A DNA stretch of 64,000 bases from positions 1 through 64,000 of the forward strand of contig NZ_BEGX01000071.1 of assembly GCF_002583555.1 (NCBI RefSeq), written 5' to 3'. This document shows, piece after piece, positions 34,963 to 43,964 of this stretch. The notes under the pieces were generated by a model. It was not told the DNA's origin, made no database searches, and saw nothing but the letters and a program-made list of their open reading frames with translations. This DNA comes from Pseudonocardia sp. N23 (GTDB lineage Bacteria; Actinomycetota; Actinomycetes; Mycobacteriales; Pseudonocardiaceae). Made by a program: the position numbers and the translations under genes. Numbering within the stretch: the stretch's first letter is position 1; every line of letters begins with the position of its first letter.

Positions 34963-36993
34963 ATGACGATGATCGGAGTGGACGTCGGCGGCACCTTCAC
35001 CGACGTGGTCGCGATCGAGGACGGGAACATCAGGACGGTCAAGGTCTCGACCGACGTCCGCAACACCCACCTCGCGGTGCTCGAAGGAGCGCGCGAGGCC
35101 GGCGTCGAGAACGCCACCGTCTTCAACCATGCAAGTACTCACGGACTCAACGCCGTCATCACCCGACGGCTGCCCAAGATCGCCTTCCTGACGACCATGG
35201 GTCACCGCGACATCCTCGACATCGGGTCGAGCTACCGGCCGCTGGACGCCCTGACCGACGCCAGCTGGCGTCGTGGCTTCGGCGACGCGATGCGCCCCCT
35301 GGTGGCCCGCTACCTGCGTCGCGGCATCCGCGAGCGGCTCAAGACCGACGGCAGCACGCTCATCCCGCTCGACGAGGCCCAGGCCCGCGAGGAGCTCGCT
35401 GTCCTGCGCAAGTGCGGCGTGCAGGGTGTGTCCATCTGCCTGATCAACGCCTACGTCAACGCGAGCCACGAGGAGCGGCTGCGCGAGCTGGTCAAGGAGG
35501 AGCTGGGCGACATCCCCGTCTCCATCTCCAGCGAGACCTCGCCGCTGGCCAAGGAGTGGGCGCGCGCGTCGACGACGACGATCGACGTGTTCATGAAGCT
35601 CATCTACGGCGACTACACGAAGAAGCTCGGTGACGGCCTGCGCGAGCAGGGCTTCAACGGCGAGTTCAACTACGCGAACTGCGCGGCGCAGCTGGTCAAC
35701 GCCGACATCGCGATGGAGCAGCCGTTCGAGATCGTGTTCGCCGGCCCCGCGGCCGGCACCATGGCGAGCGCGCACTTCGGCAAGCTGATCGACCGTGGCA
35801 ACCTGCTGTGCGTCGACCTCGGCGGCACGTCGTGCGACATCTCGATGGTGTCCGACGGTGACCCGTACGTGAACACGACGTTCCTGCTCGAGCACGACCT
35901 GATCGTCAACGCCCTCTCCAATGAGGTCGAGTCGATCGGTGCCGGTGGCGGATCGCTGGTCAAGATCGCCGCCAGCGGCGAGGTGCTGGTCGGCCCCGGC
36001 TCTGCCGGTGCGGACCCCGGTCCGGCCTGTTACGGCAAGGGCGGCACCGAGCCCGCGACGACCGACACCCTGATCATGATGGGGGTCATCGACCCGAAGA
36101 CCTTCGCCGGTGGCCGGATGTCGCTCGACCCCTCGTTGTCGGAGCGGGCGTTCAACGACCTCGACACCACGTTGTCCCTGCACCAGAGGGTCAACTACGC
36201 CTTCAACATCGGCATCAACAACATCGCCGAGGGCGTCACCAACATCGCGATCAAGCACGGCATCGACCCGCGCGACTACAGCCTCGTCGCGTTCGGTGCC
36301 GCCGGTCCGATGCTGCTGCCCGCCTGCCTCGACCTCGTGCACGCCCGCGACGTCATCGTGCCGCCGCACCCGGGCCTGTTCTCGGCGCTCGGACTGGTCT
36401 CCTCCGACCAGGTCTACGGCGACAGCCGCAGCTCCTACGTGATGCTGGGCCACGACGCGGCCGAGTCGATCGACAGGATCTACACGCAGATGGAGGAGAA
36501 GCTGCGCGAGCGCTTCGACGACTCCAAGTCCAACGTCGAGTTCGTGCGCTCCATGGACGCCCGCCTCGCGGGCCAGACGTGGGAGACGCCGTTCGTCTCG
36601 GTGCCGTCGGGCACGATCGACGCCACGAAGGTCGACGAGATGATCGAGACCTTCCACACGGTCTACGAGTCGCGTGCCGGCAACCGTTTCGACGGTCTTC
36701 CGGTGCAGGCCGTCACCTACCGGGTGGAGGCCGTCATCAAGGTCGACAAGGTCGACTACCCGCGGCTGGAGAAGGGCGACGGCGCTGTCCTGACGCCCGA
36801 GTCCACGTTCGAGCTGCGGTTCCTGACCGACGAGCCGGTCACCGCGGGGCGCTACCAGCGGGAGACGTTCAAGGCCGGCGACCGTATCGAGGGCCCCGCC
36901 GTGATCCACGAGGCGCTCTCCACGACGTTCATGCTGCCCGGCCAGGTCGCCGAGGTCGGCGAGTACGGCGAGCTTCGGATCACCAGGGCCTGA
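34963..36993 (+). CDS. hydantoinase/oxoprolinase/acetone carboxylase family, A subunit
   Basis: 676 residues. An ASKHA-type ATPase opening MIGVDVGGTFTDVVAIEDG, the Hydant_A core with LLCVDLGGTSCDISMVSDG and VESIGAGGGSLVKI, and a C-terminal domain. In this family the A subunit phosphorylates the substrate (an amide, lactam or ketone enolate) with ATP and the B subunit completes hydrolysis or carboxylation. Members include acetone and acetophenone carboxylases, N-methylhydantoinase and caprolactamase; the substrate here is unresolved. Confidence 0.88.
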   Translation: MTMIGVDVGGTFTDVVAIEDGNIRTVKVSTDVRNTHLAVLEGAREAGVENATVFNHASTHGLNAVITRRLPKIAFLTTMGHRDILDIGSSYRPLDALTDASWRRGFGDAMRPLVARYLRRGIRERLKTDGSTLIPLDEAQAREELAVLRKCGVQGVSICLINAYVNASHEERLRELVKEELGDIPVSISSETSPLAKEWARASTTTIDVFMKLIYGDYTKKLGDGLREQGFNGEFNYANCAAQLVNADIAMEQPFEIVFAGPAAGTMASAHFGKLIDRGNLLCVDLGGTSCDISMVSDGDPYVNTTFLLEHDLIVNALSNEVESIGAGGGSLVKIAASGEVLVGPGSAGADPGPACYGKGGTEPATTDTLIMMGVIDPKTFAGGRMSLDPSLSERAFNDLDTTLSLHQRVNYAFNIGINNIAEGVTNIAIKHGIDPRDYSLVAFGAAGPMLLPACLDLVHARDVIVPPHPGLFSALGLVSSDQVYGDSRSSYVMLGHDAAESIDRIYTQMEEKLRERFDDSKSNVEFVRSMDARLAGQTWETPFVSVPSGTIDATKVDEMIETFHTVYESRAGNRFDGLPVQAVTYRVEAVIKVDKVDYPRLEKGDGAVLTPESTFELRFLTDEPVTAGRYQRETFKAGDRIEGPAVIHEALSTTFMLPGQVAEVGEYGELRITRA

Positions 36994-37004
36994 GGGAGGA
37001 CGAG

Positions 37005-38972
37005 ATGACCGATCTTGGAGTGGGCAAGACCCCGATCAAGGAACTGACCGACGCGGAGTTCGAGGCGCGCTACAACTGCGACCGCTACACCGCGACCGTG
37101 CTGTCCAACCGCATGCGCTACATCGTCGAGCACATGTGCACGAACCTGCTGCACCACGCGTTCTCGCTGATCCTGCGCGACTGGTACGACTTCGCGGCCA
37201 CGATCTCGGGCCCGAGCAACATGAACTACCCGATGTCGACGGTCTCGAACTCCCTGGTGCTGTTCTCCGGCGCCATGGAGCACGCCGTGCGCAACGCGGT
37301 GGAGGAGTACGGCCCGGACAAGCTCAAGCCCGGCGACGTGCTCATGGTCAACGACCCGTACCGGGCCGGTAACCACGTCAACGACATCTGCTTCATCCGG
37401 CCGGTGTTCCACGACGACAAGATCGTCACCTTCGTCGCGCTGCGTGCCCACCAGCTCGACATGGGTGGCATCGTGCCCGCCGGCTTCTCGGCGACCAAGC
37501 GCGACGTCTACGAGACCGGCCTGGTCATCCCGCCGATGCTGGCCTACGAGAACGACCAGCCGGTGCAGAGCTCGTTCCACCTGATCTTCAACAACGCCCG
37601 GTACTGCGCGCTGCTGCTGCCGGACATGATCACGATCTACCAGAACCTGCTGCTCGGTGAGCGGCTGATGAAGGAGAGCTTCGAGCGCTACGGCGTCGAC
37701 GCCTGGCTCGGCGCGATCAACTACAGCGTCGACGTCCCGGCCGAGTCGATGGCCGCGGCCATCAAGGCCCTGCCGGACGGCGTGTACCGGGGCAGCGACC
37801 TCGTCGACGCCGACGGTATCGACGACACGCTCGAGTACGAGATCAAGGTCGAGATCACCAAGAAGGGCGAGCGTCTCGAGGTCGACTTCTCGGGCACGTC
37901 CCAGCAGGCCCGGACGTCGATCAACGCGGGCGTGTTCGACACGCTCACGGCGACCGGCGTGGCGCTGAAGTACCTGCTCGACCCGAAGACGGCGTTCAAC
38001 TCCGGGGCGTACCGCAACGTCGACGTCGTTCTACCCGCGGGCACGATCTGTTCGGCGACACCTCCGGACGGCCCGGTCTTCCTCTACTGGGAGGCCGCAC
38101 AACCGGTGCTGCTGGCCATCTTCAAGGCGCTCGAACCCGCCGTGAAGGAGAACGCGGTCGGCGGCGACTACGGTTCGCTGTCGATCCACAACGGCCACGG
38201 TGTGACACCGGACGGGACCCCGTGGGTCACGGTCGCGCAGTGCGGCGGCGAGCACGGCCCGTGGGGAGCCACCAAGAGCGGCGACGCCGACTCCTACGGC
38301 GGCTTCTACATGGCCAACAACCTCGACCCGGCGACCGAGGCCATCGAGTCCGAGCTGCCGATCGTGGTGCTGCGCAAGGAGTACGTGCCCGACACCGCGG
38401 GCACGGGCTACAACCGCGGCGGCGCGTCCGTGCTGCGCGACAGCATGTTCCTCACCGACGCGCACCACACCTCGAGCCCGGTGCACACCAAGCGCTCCTC
38501 GGGTGCCGGCGTGTACGGCGGCAAGGACGGCCGCAACGGCGCCACCTGGCTGTTCCCGGCCGAGGGCGGCTTCGACGTCTCCCAGCGCCAGGACCTCATC
38601 CCGGTGCTGGACCCGGAGGCCTACCGCCAGTCGACCCCCGTCTCCGGCATGCTCGACCCGGAGACCAAGGCGCTCGACGTCGAGAAGGGCGAGTACTTCT
38701 GGTTCGGGGCGAACCCGTTGTGGCACACCAAGCCCAACGACGTGTTCCGTTACGTCACCTGTGGTGGCGGTGGCTGGGGCAACCCGTACACCCGCGAAGC
38801 GGACCGGGTGCTGCGCGACGTCCGTGACGAGTACGTCTCGATCGAGGCCGCCGCGCGCGACTTCGGCGTGATCATCACGGGTGACCCGCAGAAGGACCCG
38901 GAGGGTCTCGCGATCGACGAGGCCGCGACCGAGGCACGTCGCGCGGAGCTGCGCAACGCGGGCATGGCCTGA
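37005..38972 (+). CDS. hydantoinase/oxoprolinase/acetone carboxylase family, B subunit
   Basis: 655 residues. The metal-site motif is NDPYRAGNHVNDICFIRPVF and the Gly-rich end is YVTCGGGGWGNPYTREADRVLRDV, both standard in Hydant_B. ERYNCDR-type N-terminal helices and KRDVYETGLVIPP are also present. Starts 12 bases after the A subunit with GGGAGG as ribosome site. Long for a simple hydantoinase B (about 500-600) and closer to the acetone/acetophenone carboxylase alpha-like size, which fits the nearby ketone-oxidising cluster but does not prove it. Confidence 0.88.
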   Translation: MTDLGVGKTPIKELTDAEFEARYNCDRYTATVLSNRMRYIVEHMCTNLLHHAFSLILRDWYDFAATISGPSNMNYPMSTVSNSLVLFSGAMEHAVRNAVEEYGPDKLKPGDVLMVNDPYRAGNHVNDICFIRPVFHDDKIVTFVALRAHQLDMGGIVPAGFSATKRDVYETGLVIPPMLAYENDQPVQSSFHLIFNNARYCALLLPDMITIYQNLLLGERLMKESFERYGVDAWLGAINYSVDVPAESMAAAIKALPDGVYRGSDLVDADGIDDTLEYEIKVEITKKGERLEVDFSGTSQQARTSINAGVFDTLTATGVALKYLLDPKTAFNSGAYRNVDVVLPAGTICSATPPDGPVFLYWEAAQPVLLAIFKALEPAVKENAVGGDYGSLSIHNGHGVTPDGTPWVTVAQCGGEHGPWGATKSGDADSYGGFYMANNLDPATEAIESELPIVVLRKEYVPDTAGTGYNRGGASVLRDSMFLTDAHHTSSPVHTKRSSGAGVYGGKDGRNGATWLFPAEGGFDVSQRQDLIPVLDPEAYRQSTPVSGMLDPETKALDVEKGEYFWFGANPLWHTKPNDVFRYVTCGGGGWGNPYTREADRVLRDVRDEYVSIEAAARDFGVIITGDPQKDPEGLAIDEAATEARRAELRNAGMA

Positions 38973-38988
38973 CGGTCGACCCACAGAC

Positions 38989-39099
38989 GACGCCGGGATG
39001 GACGCCAGTGTTGCCGTCCGTCCCGGCGTCTCCACGTCTTGCGATGCCGGGTTGGACGGCAAGGTGGTTGGCGTCTGTCCCGGCGTCTCCACGTCTCGC
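38989..39099. repeat. two tandem imperfect hairpin units after the hydantoinase operon
   Basis: Unit 1 (38989-39042, 54 bases) and unit 2 (39043-39099, 57 bases) share the ends GA(C/T)GCCGGG and TCCCGGCGTCTCCACGTCT. Unit 1 folds: GACGCCGGGATGGACG pairs with CGTCCGTCCCGGCGTC with one G:T. Unit 2 folds less well. They lie between the converging hydantoinase B and SDR genes and can serve as terminators. Confidence 0.75.
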
Positions 39100-39132
39100 G
39101 TCTGCGTGTGCGGACCCGGGTTGCCGGGATGC

Positions 39133-39915
39133 TCAGCGCTTGTCGGGGATCCCGTTGTAGGTCCGCCACGTCGGGGCGACGAGCCAGCCCGCGTCGACGG
39201 GAAGGTTCACACCGGTGACGGCGGACGCCTCGTCGGAGGCCAGGAAGCAGACGGCCCTGGCGACCTCCTCGGCGTCGACCATCCGCCCCAGCGCCGACTC
39301 GCCTGCGAGGTTGGACGGGTCGCGCTCGCCGCTGTCGATCCGTTCGCGCAGCAGCGGGGTCAGCGTGTACCCGGGGGCGACGGAGTTGACCCGCACCCCG
39401 GAGCGGCCCCATTCGGTCGCGAGGTCGGCGGTCATCGCGATGACTCCGGCCTTGGCCGGGGTGTAGGCGTGCAGCGGCATCGACCGCATCCCCGCGACCG
39501 ACGCGATCGTGACGATGCTGCCCTGTCCGCGCACGGCCATCCGGCGGCCGAACTCGACCGCGCACAGCCACGTCCCGCGCAGGTCGACGCGGAGGACCTC
39601 GTCCCAGTCGGCGACGTCGTAGTGCTCGGGCGGCAGTGGACGCTGGGTGATGCCGGCGGACGTCACGAGGACGTCGACGGCCCCGACCTCGCGTTCGATG
39701 CGCTCGGCCGCGGCCTCGACGTCGGGCGCCGAGCCCACGTCGAGGGTGACGGCGTGCCCGCCGAGCTCGTCGGCGACCGCCGCGGCGCGGGCGGGGTCGA
39801 GGTCGGCGATGACGACGGTCGCGCCCCGCGCGACGGCGAGCCGGGCGACTGCCTCGCCGATGCCGCTGGCGCCGCCTGTGACGACGGCGACGAGACCGGA
39901 CAGGTCGGAGATCAT
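39133..39915 (-). CDS. short-chain dehydrogenase/reductase
   Basis: 260 residues, classical SDR. Cofactor loop TGGASGIG, then an Asp-containing strand IADLDPA, the NAG-equivalent TSAGI, catalytic Ser in TIASVAG and Y-x3-K as YTPAK. The Asp after strand 2 favours NAD over NADP. The gene is divergent from the acyl-CoA ligase at 40047, with a palindromic operator between, so it probably belongs to the same pathway and oxidises an alcohol intermediate. Confidence 0.9.
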   Translation of the reverse strand: MISDLSGLVAVVTGGASGIGEAVARLAVARGATVVIADLDPARAAAVADELGGHAVTLDVGSAPDVEAAAERIEREVGAVDVLVTSAGITQRPLPPEHYDVADWDEVLRVDLRGTWLCAVEFGRRMAVRGQGSIVTIASVAGMRSMPLHAYTPAKAGVIAMTADLATEWGRSGVRVNSVAPGYTLTPLLRERIDSGERDPSNLAGESALGRMVDAEEVARAVCFLASDEASAVTGVNLPVDAGWLVAPTWRTYNGIPDKR

Positions 39916-39994
39916 CGGGGCCTCCTTGCCACGCGATGGGGGACGGGCCCGCGGGTCCGCGGGGGTCCTCGACCGGGGCGGGCGCCGCAGGTAG

Positions 39995-40022
39995 GTTTTC
40001 TAGAACGGACGGTACAGGAAAC
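39995..40022. promoter_or_regulatory. 28-bp operator upstream of the acyl-CoA ligase
   Basis: Begins GTTTTCTAGAACGG and ends GGTACAGGAAAC, a pseudo-palindrome. 22 of 28 positions are identical to the site at 44775-44802 before the Baeyer-Villiger monooxygenase. Located 24 bases before the ligase start and within the SDR divergent promoter. Its TAGA..CG..CG..TACA plan is TetR-like, pointing to the TetR gene at 41545-42240. Confidence 0.7.
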
Positions 40023-40046
40023 GAACTCGACGAGGAGTGTCCGACC

Positions 40047-41564
40047 GTGTTCGATCTCGCCCGTGTGCTCGACCACCACGTCGCCCGCCACCCCGACCGC
40101 GAGGTGCTGGTCCAGGGCGAGCGCCGGATCCCGGCCGCGGCCCTGCGCGACCGCGTCGACGCCGTCGCCGCCGGGCTCGCCGCGCTCGGCGTGGAGCGCG
40201 GCGAGGTCGTCGCGCTGCTGCTCTACAACCACGTCGAGTTCCTGGAGACGGTGCTCGCCGCGGGCCGCCTCGGTGCGGTCGTCCTGCCGCTGAACTACCG
40301 GCTCGCCCCCGACGAGTGGCGCTACATCCTCGACAACGCGGGCACCGTCGTCGTCGTCACCGAGGCCGAGTTCGCCGAGCGCATCGACGCGCTGGCGCCG
40401 CAGCTGCCGACGATGCGGCACAAGGTGTTGCTCGGCGACACCGCCCCGGACGGCTGGACCGCGTTCGAGGACCTCGCCGCCGAGGGCGCCACCGCGTCAC
40501 CGGTGCCGCGGGGCGTCGTCGACGACCAGGACACCCTCGCCCGGCTCATGTACACCTCCGGCACCACGTCGCGACCCAAGGGCGTGCGGATCACCCACGG
40601 CAACGTCGCGTGGAAGAACCTCGGGCTCATCGTCGAGCTGGGCCTCACCGCCGACGACACCGTCCTGGTGTGCGGGCCGCTCTACCACTGCGGCGGCCTC
40701 GACCTGCCCGGCCTCGCCGCCTTCCACATGGGCGCGCGACTCGTGCTCCTGCGTTCCTTCGACGCCGTCGGCGTCCTCGACGCGATCGAGCGGGAGAAGG
40801 CCGGCGTCGTCTGGCTGGCGCCCGCGATGATGAACGCCGTCCTGCAGGTCCCGGACCTGGCCGATCGCGACACGTCGTCGGTGCGCTGCATCATCGGCGG
40901 CGGCGAGAAGATGCCCGAGCCGGTGGTGCGTCGCATCCTCGAGGCCTTCCCCAACACCTGGTTCGCCGACGCGTACGGGCTCACCGAGACCGTCTCCGGC
41001 GACACGTTCCTCGACCGGGAGCACAGTCTGTCGAAGATCGGCTCGGTCGGGCGTCCCGTCCCGCACGTCGAGGTCCGCATCGTCGACGAGGAGGGTTCCG
41101 AGGTCGCCGCGGGCGAGGTGGGGGAGATCGCGCTGCGCGGACCGAAGGTGTTCGGCGGCTACTGGCGCGACGATGAGGCCACGGCGCGGGCGATCCGCGA
41201 CGGCTGGTTCCACACCGGCGACGTCGGGCGCGTCGACGCCGACGGGTTCCTCTACGTCGAGGACCGGCTCAAGGACATGATCATCTCCGGGGGAGAGAAC
41301 ATCGCGACGCCCGAGGTGGAGCGCGTCCTCTACGAGCACCCCGCGGTCCTGGAGGCGGCGGTCGTCGCCATGCCGCACGAACGCTGGGGCGAGGTGCCCC
41401 GCGCGGTCGTCGTGCTGCGGCCGGGGGAGCAGGCCGACGCCGACGGGATCCGCGCCTTCTGCCGCGAGCGGCTGGCGAAGTTCAAGGTGCCGGTGGCCGT
41501 GGACTTCCTCGACGAGCTGCCCCGGACACCGTCGGGCAAGGTCCTCAAGCGGGAGCTGCGGTGA
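40047..41564 (+). CDS. acyl-CoA synthetase (AMP-forming)
   Basis: 505 residues of the ANL superfamily. P-loop MYTSGTTSRPKGV, aromatic/substrate motif FADAYGLTETVSGD, hinge region WFHTGDVGRVDADGFLYVEDRLKDMI, and the C-terminal lysine in TPSGKVLKREL. It activates a carboxylic acid to the CoA thioester. The GTG at 40047 has GAGGAG 10 bases upstream. Its 3' end overlaps the TetR gene tail by 20 bases. It supplies CoA esters to the hydratase and dehydrogenases of this cluster (inference). Confidence 0.9.
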   Translation: MFDLARVLDHHVARHPDREVLVQGERRIPAAALRDRVDAVAAGLAALGVERGEVVALLLYNHVEFLETVLAAGRLGAVVLPLNYRLAPDEWRYILDNAGTVVVVTEAEFAERIDALAPQLPTMRHKVLLGDTAPDGWTAFEDLAAEGATASPVPRGVVDDQDTLARLMYTSGTTSRPKGVRITHGNVAWKNLGLIVELGLTADDTVLVCGPLYHCGGLDLPGLAAFHMGARLVLLRSFDAVGVLDAIEREKAGVVWLAPAMMNAVLQVPDLADRDTSSVRCIIGGGEKMPEPVVRRILEAFPNTWFADAYGLTETVSGDTFLDREHSLSKIGSVGRPVPHVEVRIVDEEGSEVAAGEVGEIALRGPKVFGGYWRDDEATARAIRDGWFHTGDVGRVDADGFLYVEDRLKDMIISGGENIATPEVERVLYEHPAVLEAAVVAMPHERWGEVPRAVVVLRPGEQADADGIRAFCRERLAKFKVPVAVDFLDELPRTPSGKVLKRELR

Positions 41565-42240
41565 CCGCGCGGAGTGTCGGCAGGTCGTCGTTGGCAGCGC
41601 GGTACCGGGCCGTCTCGGCCTCGATCGTCGACGGGTCGAACCCCGCGGCGGCGAAGCCGCGGAACAACGTCGCGCAGTACTGCTCCGACAGGTGCGCGGC
41701 GTTCCAGCGTCCCGACGGGCGGACCCATTGGTAGGTGTGGTTGTGCATGTTGAGGAACTGCAGCATACCGAGGCGTACGTCCATCTCGCGGAACTCTCCC
41801 GCCTCGACGGCCGCGGCCAGCAGCTCGGCGACGACGTCCTCGAACGAGTGCCGCTGGGCGACGAGCGTCGCCTGGTTCTCGACCGAGAGCTGCCGGTAGT
41901 CGTGCTCGTAGACCCAGATGTGGTCGAGTTGCAGCACGATCTGCTCGAGCAGCAGCTCGGAGAGCAGCCGAAGCCGTACGACCGGCCGGACCCGCAGCTC
42001 CGCGATCTCACGCGCCGCTGCCAGCAGCGGCACCAGCACCGCCGACTGGATCTCGACGAGCAGCTGTTCCTTGCTGCCGATGTAGTAGTAGAGCGCGCCG
42101 CGGGCCAGGCCGACGGCCTCGCAGATCTCGGTGATGCCGGTCGCGGCGTAGCCACGGCGCGCGAACAGCTCGGCGGCGGTGTCGATGATCTCCCGCCGCC
42201 GCGGCTCGAAGCCCGAGCCGTGACCTGGTGGTCGGGGCAT
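41545..42240 (-). CDS. TetR-family regulator of the ketone-catabolic cluster
   Basis: 231 residues. The DNA-binding helices are IIDTAAELFARRGYAATGIT and EICEAVGLARGALYYYIGSK. The ligand domain contains aromatic and His-rich text (HIWVYEHDYRQL, LNMHNHTYQWV) typical of regulators of fatty-acid-like catabolism (TetR_C_33-type). It lies inside the cluster, and two near-identical operators flank the ligase and monooxygenase genes. A CoA ester or the ketone is the probable ligand. The ATG at 42240 is used; the longer frame is Pro/Arg-rich. Confidence 0.87.
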   Translation of the reverse strand: MPRPPGHGSGFEPRRREIIDTAAELFARRGYAATGITEICEAVGLARGALYYYIGSKEQLLVEIQSAVLVPLLAAAREIAELRVRPVVRLRLLSELLLEQIVLQLDHIWVYEHDYRQLSVENQATLVAQRHSFEDVVAELLAAAVEAGEFREMDVRLGMLQFLNMHNHTYQWVRPSGRWNAAHLSEQYCATLFRGFAAAGFDPSTIEAETARYRAANDDLPTLRAVTAAPA

Positions 42241-42449
42241 CTGTCCTCGCTGCCGGTCCCCCCGGACGTACCGCGGGCACGGTGTGCCCGCGTCGGTGAT
42301 CCTACGCGGCCCGTCCGGCCGCACAGGCGGCGCGCGCGATCGCGCGTCGGTACCCGTACCCCGGCGGACGGGTCCCGGCCCCGCCGGGACCGCTCGGATC
42401 CGCCGGTACGAGTTGGTCCGACCGAACGAGCAGGAAGGTGACCACAGGC

Positions 42450-43199
42450 ATGGCACAGAACGGCATCAGCGGAGCTGTCGACCTCACAGGGCAGGTCGCG
42501 ATCGTCACCGGCGGGGCCCGCGGGATCGGGCAGGCGACGGCGATCGCCCTGGCCCGTGAGGGCGCCGACGTGGTCGTCGGCGACATGCTCGACACCGACG
42601 AGACCGTGAAGAAGGTCGAGGCGCTCGGCCGGCGCGCGACGGGGCTGTGCACCGACGTCACCAGCACCGCCGACGTCGCTGCGCTGGTCGCGGCGGCCGT
42701 CGAGGGCTTCGGACGCCTCGACGTGCTCGTGACCTGCGCCGGCGTCTACGGCGAGGGTGCGCTGGAGGTCGACGGCGACGAGTTCGACCGCGTCTACGCC
42801 GTCAACGCCAAGGGCACCTACCTGTGTGTGCAGGCCGCGTGGCCCGCGCTGGAGGACGGGGGCGGCAAGGTCGTCTGCGTCGGGTCGATCGCAGGCAAGG
42901 TCGGCGGGGTGCTCGCCGGGCCGCAGTACGCCGCGAGCAAGGGCGCGGTGCACGCGATGGTGCGCTGGTTCGCCAAGTACGGCGCCTCGCGCGACGTGCT
43001 GGTCAACGGCATCGCACCCGGCGCCGTCGCCACCGAGATGATCAAGGGCCGCGGCTACCGCGAGGCCGACTGGCCGCTCGGTCGCTTCGCCGAGCCCGAG
43101 GACATGGCCGAGGCCGTCCTCTACCTCGCAGGACAGGGCTCGAACTTCATGACGGGCAAGGTGCTGTCCGTCGACGGCGGCCTGCTGCTGCAGGACTGA
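42450..43199 (+). CDS. short-chain dehydrogenase/reductase
   Basis: 249 residues. TGGARGIG cofactor loop, GDMLD acidic strand-2 end, TCAGV, catalytic Ser in VGSIAGK and YAASK. Divergent from the TetR gene; the 209-base gap holds the promoters of both. It is the first of a rightward run SDR-SDR-hydratase-monooxygenase. A GTG at 42438 is an alternative start. Probably an alcohol or 3-hydroxyacyl-CoA dehydrogenase. Confidence 0.9.
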   Translation: MAQNGISGAVDLTGQVAIVTGGARGIGQATAIALAREGADVVVGDMLDTDETVKKVEALGRRATGLCTDVTSTADVAALVAAAVEGFGRLDVLVTCAGVYGEGALEVDGDEFDRVYAVNAKGTYLCVQAAWPALEDGGGKVVCVGSIAGKVGGVLAGPQYAASKGAVHAMVRWFAKYGASRDVLVNGIAPGAVATEMIKGRGYREADWPLGRFAEPEDMAEAVLYLAGQGSNFMTGKVLSVDGGLLLQD

Positions 43200-43203
43200 C
43201 GCG

Positions 43204-43941
43204 ATGGCCGTCGCGAACCGGGTCGTGCTCGTCACCGGTGCCGCGGGCGGGCTCGGTGCCGCCGTCGCGCGGCGCCTGGCCGAGCCCGGCACCGCGCTGG
43301 TGCTGTGCGACCTCGACGACGCGGGGATGAAGGACGTCGTGGCGTCGCTGCCGGGCACGCCCGTGCTCACCCGGGTCGTCGACGTCGGCGACGCCGAGCA
43401 GGTCGACGCGGCCGTGGCGGCGGCGGTCGAGGAGTTCGGCGGGCTGCACGTCATGGTCAACAACGCCGGCGTCATCGCCCCGAACGCCCGCATCCACAAC
43501 CTGACCGCCGCCGACTGGGACCTCGCGCTGCGGGTCAACCTGATGGGCGTGGTGCACGGCATGACGGCGGCGATCCGCGTGATGCGCGGCGCGGGCGGCG
43601 GCTCGATCGTCAACACCGCGTCGGTCGCGGGCCTCACGGCGTGGGCCTACGCGGCGCCCTACGGCGCGACCAAGGCCGCCGTCGTGCACCTGACCAAGAT
43701 CGCCGCCGTCGAGTACGCGAAGGAACGGATCCGGGTCAACTGCATCTGCCCCGGGACGTTCGAGTCCGGCATGTCGGCGAGGATCCCGCGCGAGGCCATG
43801 GCGGCGATGGAGGCCCGGCATCCGCTCGGCTTCGGCGTTCCCGAGGACGTCGCCGGTGCCTTCGCCTACCTCGCAGGCGACGAGTCGCGCTGGACCACCG
43901 GGGCTGCGATCGTCGTCGACGGCGGCTACGCGGCTCCCTGA
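43204..43941 (+). CDS. short-chain dehydrogenase/reductase
   Basis: 245 residues. TGAAGGLG loop, CDLDDAG, NNAGV, catalytic Ser in NTASVAG and YGATK. It begins 4 bases after the preceding SDR stop, so the two are coupled, but they differ clearly in sequence and probably act on different intermediates. The C-terminal TGAAIVVDGGY is typical of the family. Confidence 0.9.
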   Translation: MAVANRVVLVTGAAGGLGAAVARRLAEPGTALVLCDLDDAGMKDVVASLPGTPVLTRVVDVGDAEQVDAAVAAAVEEFGGLHVMVNNAGVIAPNARIHNLTAADWDLALRVNLMGVVHGMTAAIRVMRGAGGGSIVNTASVAGLTAWAYAAPYGATKAAVVHLTKIAAVEYAKERIRVNCICPGTFESGMSARIPREAMAAMEARHPLGFGVPEDVAGAFAYLAGDESRWTTGAAIVVDGGYAAP

Positions 43942-43964
43942 CCCCTCCCGGAAGGTGACACATC

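Noticed and set aside
40497..43637. A 1046-codon minus-strand frame
   Set aside because: Crosses five real genes on both strands; composition follows their codon pattern.
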